Assembly (NCBI GenBank): GCA_900769645.1
Contig: CAAGHI010000044.1
Span: 71,991 to 135,990 of the forward strand
Direction: 5' to 3'
Length of the DNA stretch: 64,000 bases
Origin: Candidatus Gastranaerophilales bacterium
GTDB taxonomy: Bacteria; Cyanobacteriota; Vampirovibrionia; Gastranaerophilales; Gastranaerophilaceae
Shown: piece after piece, positions 59,021 through 64,000 of the stretch
How the letters are laid out: every line of letters begins with the position of its first letter
Position numbering within the stretch: position 1 is the first letter of the stretch
Program-made: the position numbers and the translations under genes
The notes under the pieces: model-generated
The model's database searches: none
What the model was told of the DNA's origin: nothing
What the model saw: the letters and a program-made list of their open reading frames with translations, nothing else

Positions 59021-60732
59021 TATCCTAATTCCTTTATGTATTTTTCAACATCTTTTGGCTGAAAAGCATTAATTGTTGCCTTTGCAACATAATTTTCCGG
59101 ATTTTCGTCCTCTCCTTCATTATAAATTAAACACTCAAATGAAACAAGTTCATTATCACCATAAATTTCTCGAGCGGTTATAATGTATGTTTTGCCGTTT
59201 TCGAATTTTTCAAGCGAATTTTCATACTGTCTTGTGCCAAGGAGAAAACCGATTTTTGGAATAGTTTTTCCAGCCTTGAAATATGCATAGCAACCGATAG
59301 TTTGTACCATAAACTCAATTCCTACAAGCGGAGAAATTCCGTTGATTTCCTTGTTAAAAAAGATTTTGTTATCGTGAATTTTAACGGAAGTTTTGACGAT
59401 TTGATTTTTCATATCGACATTTAGAACTTCGTCGATTAGCACCATTGGGGTTGAATGAGGAAGGCAAGAAGCAGCTAATTGTAGGTCGGAATTGCTAATC
59501 CGACACGAAATTAAATCTGGTGTAGGTTGGGCATACTTGCCCAACATCATTTGCTGATTAGCTTTGTAGGTCGGCATTGCTATGCCGACATCATTTTGTT
59601 GGTTAGATGCTAAAATCACCACCGCATTTGTTCCGCCAAAACCGAACGATGTACTCATGCATACTTTCACGTCTTTTTGTGGTGTATTTTCTGTTACAAG
59701 ATTGATTTTTGGCAAAGTTTCATCATACTCACCGTCAAATTTGTGGATAGGTATATCCCTTTCACCTTTCAAAATCTGGTAGCAAATAAATGCTTCAATA
59801 CTTGCCGCTGCGCCAAGGCAGTGTCCTGTCAATGGTTTTGTTGAGCTTGCCGGAACTTTGTCTCCAAAAACTTTATAAATCGCATTTGCTTCCATCAAAT
59901 CATTGGAAATCGTACCTGTTCCGTGAAGGTTGATGTAGTCAATATCTTCCGGTTTAAGATTTGCATCATCAAGAGCATTTTGAATAGCTTTTACGGCCTG
60001 AACTCCGTCAGGATCAGGTGTTGCTGCGTGGTATGCGTCAGAAGTTTCGCCGATACCGAGAAGAAGTATTGCAGCTGGGCGGCTAAGCAGCTGGACAGTT
60101 GTAGGTTGGGCTTTCCAGCCCAACAACGAAACTTCGCTTCCTAGCTGCTTAGCTGCCTTCGTAACCACAAACAATGCTCCGCCTTCGCCAAGACTAATTC
60201 CGTTTCGGTTTTTGGAAAACGGGTTTGTTTTTTCGTGCGAAAGCACCTCAAGTGCGTGAAATCCATAAGATGGCATTGAGGCAAGTGTATCTACTCCGCC
60301 TGCAATTACAGCTTTACAAACTCCGTTTTCTAAAAGTTTTCTTGCTGTCGAAAATGCCTTAACTCCCGATGTGCAAGCTGTTGAAACACAAGCAGCGTAA
60401 TTCGTTGTGCCCAAATACCATTTCAAAAATTCAGCAGGATTTCCAAGTTCTGCGTGATGTTTGGTTTCACTTGTTTCAAACTCTTCAACGCCGGAATTTG
60501 TTGTTCCGATTACAATTCCGATTTCATCTTTTTCAAATCCGGACAAATCTAATTTATCAACGAGATATTTCAAAACTCTGTTGCAGCGCAAGTCATAACG
60601 TTCATTGTTAATCGGTTCAAAATCCTTTTTCAGCTTGCCAAAATAGAATTTGTCTCCCTTAATTATAGTGTCATCTTGTGTCAATTTTTCTGTGAAAATC
60701 GCACTTGCATCTGTTATAAAAATCTCACTCAT
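59020..60732 (-). CDS. Ketosynthase fused to a 3-hydroxyacyl-ACP dehydratase (ApeO-ApeP-like)
   Basis: 570 residues. Residues 1-376 are a ketosynthase: STACTSGVKA (Cys120), NLHGTGTISND (His270), KPLTGHCLGAA (His304), FGFGGTNAVV. Residues 424-570 are an ApeP-type hot-dog dehydratase (LPHSTPMVLIDEV, GFLLGTRQYEN). These are normally separate proteins. The joint, residues 377-423, is built of three repeat palindromes, and a second repeat insert occupies residues 195-220 of the ketosynthase. It starts from the palindromic divergent promoter at 60730-60749. Confidence 0.85.
   Translation of the reverse strand: MSEIFITDASAIFTEKLTQDDTIIKGDKFYFGKLKKDFEPINNERYDLRCNRVLKYLVDKLDLSGFEKDEIGIVIGTTNSGVEEFETSETKHHAELGNPAEFLKWYLGTTNYAACVSTACTSGVKAFSTARKLLENGVCKAVIAGGVDTLASMPSYGFHALEVLSHEKTNPFSKNRNGISLGEGGALFVVTKAAKQLGSEVSLLGWKAQPTTVQLLSRPAAILLLGIGETSDAYHAATPDPDGVQAVKAIQNALDDANLKPEDIDYINLHGTGTISNDLMEANAIYKVFGDKVPASSTKPLTGHCLGAAASIEAFICYQILKGERDIPIHKFDGEYDETLPKINLVTENTPQKDVKVCMSTSFGFGGTNAVVILASNQQNDVGIAMPTYKANQQMMLGKYAQPTPDLISCRISNSDLQLAASCLPHSTPMVLIDEVLNVDMKNQIVKTSVKIHDNKIFFNKEINGISPLVGIEFMVQTIGCYAYFKAGKTIPKIGFLLGTRQYENSLEKFENGKTYIITAREIYGDNELVSFECLIYNEGEDENPENYVAKATINAFQPKDVEKYIKELG
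59467..59607 (-). repeat. Three palindromic modules forming the KS-DH fusion linker
   Basis: gtaggtcggaattgctaatc (E-type), gtaggttgggcatacttgcc (D) and gtaggtcggcattgctatgc (E) in a row, all open in the coding frame (SNQQNDVGIAMPTYKANQQM and MLGKYAQPTPDLISCRISNS). Confidence 0.8.
60073..60153 (-). repeat. In-frame modules A-D-A inside the ketosynthase domain
   Basis: gcagctgggcggctaagcag, gtaggttgggctttccagcc and cctagctgcttagctgcctt. Read as KQLGSEVSLLGWKAQPTTVQ and LLSRPAA between GGALFVVTKAA and ILLLGIGETSDAYH, where ordinary ketosynthases have a short surface strand. Confidence 0.8.
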
Positions 60733-60749
60733 GATAATATGTTATCATG
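60730..60749. promoter_or_regulatory. Palindromic bidirectional leaderless promoter
   Basis: Arms CATGATAA / TTATCATG around TATG. Plus: TGATAATAT, six bases, ATG 60747. Minus: TGATAACAT, six bases, ATG 60732. Each arm supplies the start codon of one gene and the extended -10 of the other. Confidence 0.6.
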
Positions 60750-61328
60750 AATAAGTTGGAATTTCGTATCAAAAAAATTTCATATTCGCAAGGTGAAAAC
60801 ATTGATTTGTCATCAATTCCGATGATGATGCGTCGAAAACTTTCTCCTGTTGGGAAAATTGCAATGAGTACATTGCTTGATTGTTATGGTGAAAATTTGG
60901 ACGACATAAAACTTGTTTATGCCTCTCGTTATGGGGAATTGGAGCGTGTTGTAAAACTTATTAATCAGAAAAAAGAGGATAATGAAATTTCGCCGACCGG
61001 ATTTAGTTTTTCGGTACATAATTCTACGATTGGGCTTTTTTCGCTTTTGAAAAATATTCATTCTTCGTATAACTCTATTGCAGGGGGCAAGGACTCTTTC
61101 TCAGCAGGTCTTTTAGACGCTGTGATGAATAGAGAAAAAACTCTTTTTTGTTATGCGGAATCTGTTGACAGGTATGAAAGTATTTCGGTTTTAATTGATT
61201 ATGAGGAAGGCGAAAAGGTTGTTTTGCGTAAGAATTCAGAAAATCTTCCATCAAATCGTTTTTCAGAATTTATAAATGGTGGCAAATATATTTGCCCGTT
61301 GTATATATTGGAGCGTGCTGATGATTAA
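60747..61328 (+). CDS. Ketosynthase-like / chain-length-factor-like protein (ApeC-like)
   Basis: 193 residues resembling the N-terminal-type beta-ketoacyl synthase family found in APE clusters: PVGKIAMSTLLDCYGENLDD, LVYASRYGELERVVKLI, TGFSFSVHNSTIGLFSLL and FCYAESVDRYESISVLI. It has no catalytic Cys-His-His set, so it probably partners the active ketosynthase on the opposite strand rather than condensing by itself. First gene of acyltransferase-ACP-ACP; the next gene starts 8 bases before its end. Confidence 0.75.
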   Translation: MNKLEFRIKKISYSQGENIDLSSIPMMMRRKLSPVGKIAMSTLLDCYGENLDDIKLVYASRYGELERVVKLINQKKEDNEISPTGFSFSVHNSTIGLFSLLKNIHSSYNSIAGGKDSFSAGLLDAVMNREKTLFCYAESVDRYESISVLIDYEEGEKVVLRKNSENLPSNRFSEFINGGKYICPLYILERADD

Positions 61329-62049
61329 GATTTGGCGTGGTTTTCTTGTATGTATTGTGTTTGCAATTTTCGGCATTGGTTCATTATTGTTGAGTTTTTT
61401 GTTTTTGCCTATTGGTGGAATTTTTTTGCGTGGGGAGCAAAAACGTGAAAAGTTTTCACACATTATTCACAAACTTTGGCATATATACACCCAATTTTTT
61501 GTGGTTTTAGGGCTAATTAAGATTGAAACGGTTGATGTGGAGCCATTAAGGGGTAAAATTATTGTTGCAACTCACCCGACTTTTATTGATATTCTTATTC
61601 TTATCGGACTTTACGACAATTCACTTTGTCTTGCGAAAAAAGAACTTTTGAACAATATTTTTCTCAAAAACATAATCAAAAATGTTTATATTCCAAACAA
61701 TATTGATCTTGAAGAATTTAAGCGTATTAGCACGGAAGCTTTGAATGACGGGTATAATATCATAATTTTTCCAACCGGAACTCGAACTGTCGAGGGTGAA
61801 GAACTCAAAATTCATAAAGGTGCTGCGGCGTTACAAATTGCCTCTGAAGTTGATATTATCCCAATAAAAATGGAATGTGATTATCCGTTTTTGCAAAAAG
61901 GGAAACCGATTTATGACGCAGGCGATAAGGTTATTACGTATAAGATTTCGCAACTTGCACCGATTGAATTGAAAAATTTTGATGAAAAATCTGAAATAAA
62001 GTTGAGAAATGCGATTTCTGAAAAAATCAAATTTGACTTTACCCGATAA
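61321..62049 (+). CDS. PlsC-like 1-acyl-glycerol-phosphate acyltransferase (ApeD-like)
   Basis: 242 residues. Membrane helix GFLVCIVFAIFGIGSLLLSF near the start, then THPTFIDILIL (HX4D) and IIFPTGTRTVEGEE in the place of FPEGTR, with Glu replaced by Thr. It likely acylates a glycerol-type anchor for the polyene. ATG 61321 lies inside the end of the previous gene; the longer frame from 61276 is out of context. Confidence 0.82.
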   Translation: MIKIWRGFLVCIVFAIFGIGSLLLSFLFLPIGGIFLRGEQKREKFSHIIHKLWHIYTQFFVVLGLIKIETVDVEPLRGKIIVATHPTFIDILILIGLYDNSLCLAKKELLNNIFLKNIIKNVYIPNNIDLEEFKRISTEALNDGYNIIIFPTGTRTVEGEELKIHKGAAALQIASEVDIIPIKMECDYPFLQKGKPIYDAGDKVITYKISQLAPIELKNFDEKSEIKLRNAISEKIKFDFTR

Positions 62050-62084
62050 TTAGGTTATAAGTATAATATTATAAGGTGATTAAG

Positions 62085-62339
62085 ATGAGCTTAGAAAACG
62101 AAATTAAAACTCTGATAATAGAGTCATTGGAATTGGAAGATGTTACTGTTGATGATATTCAAGATGAAGAACCGTTGTTTGTAAGCGGTTTGGGGCTTGA
62201 CAGTATTGATGCGCTTGAACTCGGTATGGCATTGAAAAAGAAATACCACGTGGATTTGAGCGAAAACAAAGAAGAAAATAAAGAACATTTTTATTCTGTT
62301 AAAACAATTGCGGACTTTATTAGAAGTAATATGAAATAA
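62085..62339 (+). CDS. Acyl carrier protein 1 (ApeE/F-like)
   Basis: 84 residues, four-helix ACP with the phosphopantetheine serine in GLGLDSIDALELGMAL. ATG 62085 is placed six bases after AAGGTG; the GTG at 62076 is part of that site. Paired with a second ACP 11 bases downstream, a hallmark of APE clusters. Confidence 0.9.
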   Translation: MSLENEIKTLIIESLELEDVTVDDIQDEEPLFVSGLGLDSIDALELGMALKKKYHVDLSENKEENKEHFYSVKTIADFIRSNMK

Positions 62340-62350
62340 GGATTTGTAAA

Positions 62351-62602
62351 ATGGGTAAAAAATATTCACGTGAAGAAATTTTTGAAAAATTGAAAGCAAT
62401 TTTGGTTGATGATTTTGAAATCGCACCAGAAAAATTGACTCATGATGCAAATCTTTTTGAGGATTTGGAACTTGATAGTATTGACGCAGTTGATTTGGCA
62501 GTAAAATTGCAAGAGTTTACAGAAAAGAAGATTTCTCCTGAAAACTTTAAACAAATCAGAACAGTCAACGATGTTGTCTTGGCTATTGAGGAGTTAATTT
62601 AA
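62351..62602 (+). CDS. Acyl carrier protein 2 (ApeE/F-like)
   Basis: 83 residues: ACP with attachment serine in LELDSIDAVDLAVKL. More lysine-rich than ACP 1. AAGGA lies before the ATG. Only distantly similar to ACP 1, so the two probably carry different intermediates. Confidence 0.9.
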   Translation: MGKKYSREEIFEKLKAILVDDFEIAPEKLTHDANLFEDLELDSIDAVDLAVKLQEFTEKKISPENFKQIRTVNDVVLAIEELI

Positions 62603-62656
62603 TAAATTCGCCATAGCCTAGTAACTTAAAACACCAAACCCAAAAACGAGGAAATA

Positions 62657-63586
62657 ATGAAAAATATTCTGGTAACAGGTGGAGCAGGATTTATCGGCTC
62701 TCATTTATGTGACAAACTTTTGGAACAAGGCAATCATGTAATTTGTCTTGACAATTTTTTTACAGGTTCAAGAAAAAATGTTACACATTTACTTGGAAAT
62801 CCTGAATTTGAACTGATTAGGCACGATATTGTCGAACCGATTATTCTTGAAGTTGATCAGATTTATAACCTTGCCTGTCCTGCAAGCCCTATTCATTATC
62901 AATATAACGCCATAAAAACGATTAAAACCAATGTTATTGGGGTTACAAATATGTTGGATTTGGCAGATGAAACCAAAGCAAGGATTTTGCAAGCGTCTAC
63001 AAGTGAGGTTTATGGCGACCCGATTGTGCACCCGCAAAAAGAGAGTTATTGGGGAAATGTAAATCCTATCGGTATCAGAAGCTGTTATGATGAGGGAAAA
63101 CGTGTTGCAGAAACGCTTATGATGGATTATCACCGCCAACACAATGTGGATATCAGAATTATCAGAATTTTTAACACTTATGGACCTCGTATGGCGCAAA
63201 ATGATGGACGTGTTGTGTCGAATTTTATTATTCAGGCACTTAAAAATGAAGATATAACTATCTACGGTGACGGCTCTCAAACTCGTTCATTCTGCTATGT
63301 TGATGATTTAATTCGTGGAATGATTACACTGATGAACACAGAAGATTTTATGGGACCTGTAAATGTTGGAAACGACGGCGAATACACGATATTGGATTTA
63401 GCAAAAATGATAATTGAATTAACGAATTCAAATTCGCAAATTGTGTTTAAGCCACTTCCATCAGATGACCCTTGCCAGCGCAAGCCTGATTTGACTTTGG
63501 CAAAAGAAAAATTAAATTATGCTCCGACAGTTCATGTAAAAGACGGTTTGACAAAAACAATTGAGTATTTTGCAAGTGTGATTTAG
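62657..63586 (+). CDS. UDP-glucuronate decarboxylase-like NAD-dependent epimerase/dehydratase
   Basis: 309 residues. Extended SDR: TGGAGFIGSHLCDKLLEQG, ASTSEVYGDP, IRSCYDEGKR (Tyr-x3-Lys) and NTYGPRMAQNDGRVVSNFI. CPASPIHYQ and the SCYDEGKR form are typical of UDP-xylose synthases (UXS) rather than dTDP-glucose dehydratases. It would make UDP-xylose for glycans, perhaps for glycosylation of a surface polymer. GAGGAAATA precedes the ATG. Confidence 0.88.
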   Translation: MKNILVTGGAGFIGSHLCDKLLEQGNHVICLDNFFTGSRKNVTHLLGNPEFELIRHDIVEPIILEVDQIYNLACPASPIHYQYNAIKTIKTNVIGVTNMLDLADETKARILQASTSEVYGDPIVHPQKESYWGNVNPIGIRSCYDEGKRVAETLMMDYHRQHNVDIRIIRIFNTYGPRMAQNDGRVVSNFIIQALKNEDITIYGDGSQTRSFCYVDDLIRGMITLMNTEDFMGPVNVGNDGEYTILDLAKMIIELTNSNSQIVFKPLPSDDPCQRKPDLTLAKEKLNYAPTVHVKDGLTKTIEYFASVI

Positions 63587-63589
63587 GAG

Positions 63590-64000
63590 ACGATTACGAA
63601 AGCTAGGCAGCTAAGTGGAATTTAGATGCCTAGAGGCAAAGAGGCGAAGATGCAAAGTCGGTTACGGAAGCAGATGCAATTAGTCGTCATTGCGAGACGA
63701 AACGATTAGTGTAGTCGTGGCAATCCTACTAAGTAGGTTGGGCATACTTGCCCAACAACAGAACTGTCACTCCGGACTACGATCCGGAGTCTGTGTTAAT
63801 TTCGGTTGTAGGTCGGGGTCCCCACCCCGACAACGAGAATTGCGATTTTGATTTTTACGATGGCGGGATAGGTATCCCACCCTACTTTACTATTATCTCA
63901 TATATTAGATTCTGAATAGCAAGAATATTATATGCTCGCTATTCGCAAATACTTTTTATCAATATATGAGGTATGAATGAATGTTGTTACAGAGGGCTAC
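63590..64000. repeat. Long composite repeat running off the window (A, I, D, C, E2, B, J)
   Basis: Module A, I (cgtcattgcgagacgaaacg ... gtcgtggcaatcc), D, C, E2 (gtcggggtccccaccccgac), a gatggcgggataggtatccc hairpin, the B end and J. The last 99 bases are identical to 16774-16872. No gene. Confidence 0.85.

Overview
The window is low-GC and densely coded on both strands, from a Gram-negative-type bacterium. The best guess is a non-photosynthetic gut relative of cyanobacteria (Gastranaerophilales / Vampirovibrionia). This is inferred from an LdpA-like iron-sulfur protein otherwise known from cyanobacteria, pilins of the FTLAEVLITLGIIGVVAALTLP type, a cyanobacteria-like tmRNA tag, an MCE (MlaD) lipid-transport protein, and fermentative or anaerobic metabolism (hybrid cluster protein, 2-oxoacid:ferredoxin oxidoreductase, D-lactate dehydrogenase). 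No tRNA, rRNA, CRISPR, prophage or transposase gene was seen.

Layout. 1-5 kb: a partial gene, tmRNA (ssrA), hcp, then the minus-strand operon ruvC-membrane protein-mtnA. 5-10 kb: HAD phosphatase plus DtxR-like regulator, dapF, and rpsF-ssb-rpsR. 10-17 kb: a frameshifted gene, a GH13-like gene, rsmH-ftsL-like, mlaD-upp, an omega-like gene and punA. 17-20 kb: korDABC. 20-26 kb: a giant coiled-coil protein, an FAD oxidase, a candidate type I toxin-antitoxin locus, a second GH13-like gene and ferritin. 27-34 kb: half of an aryl-polyene-like (APE) pathway. 34-44 kb: TPR protein, cysE, tyrS, a WecA/MraY-like enzyme, glyA, an XRE regulator and a pilin. 44-57 kb: signalling genes (HD, GGDEF), purB, a second candidate type I toxin-antitoxin locus, murA, a glycosyltransferase, rarA, D-lactate dehydrogenase, a serine hydrolase and the LdpA-like gene. 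57-63.6 kb: the second half of the APE-like pathway (ketosynthases, ketoreductase, dehydratase, acyltransferase, two ACPs), then a UDP-glucuronate decarboxylase-like gene.

Three genome-level patterns stand out. (1) A mosaic of short palindromic repeat modules fills almost every large intergenic gap and has also entered coding sequence in frame: mtnA, the AMP ligase, the MMPL exporter, the ketosynthase (twice, once exactly at a ketosynthase-dehydratase fusion joint) and the pilin leader. (2) About a dozen genes have an extended -10 box (TGCTATAAT-like) exactly six or seven bases before the start codon, which predicts leaderless mRNAs; one such pair forms a palindromic divergent promoter. (3) Two loci encode very short hydrophobic peptides behind strong ribosome-binding sites, each faced by a convergent antisense RNA. 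Both antisense promoters match each other and the promoter upstream of tmRNA.

The two APE-like halves together supply starter activation, ACPs, chain elongation, reduction, dehydration, thioesterase, acyltransferases, methyltransferase and LolA/MMPL export, so they probably act as one pathway making a membrane-anchored aryl polyene or related pigment. Start codons were revised in many genes using Shine-Dalgarno or leaderless signals.
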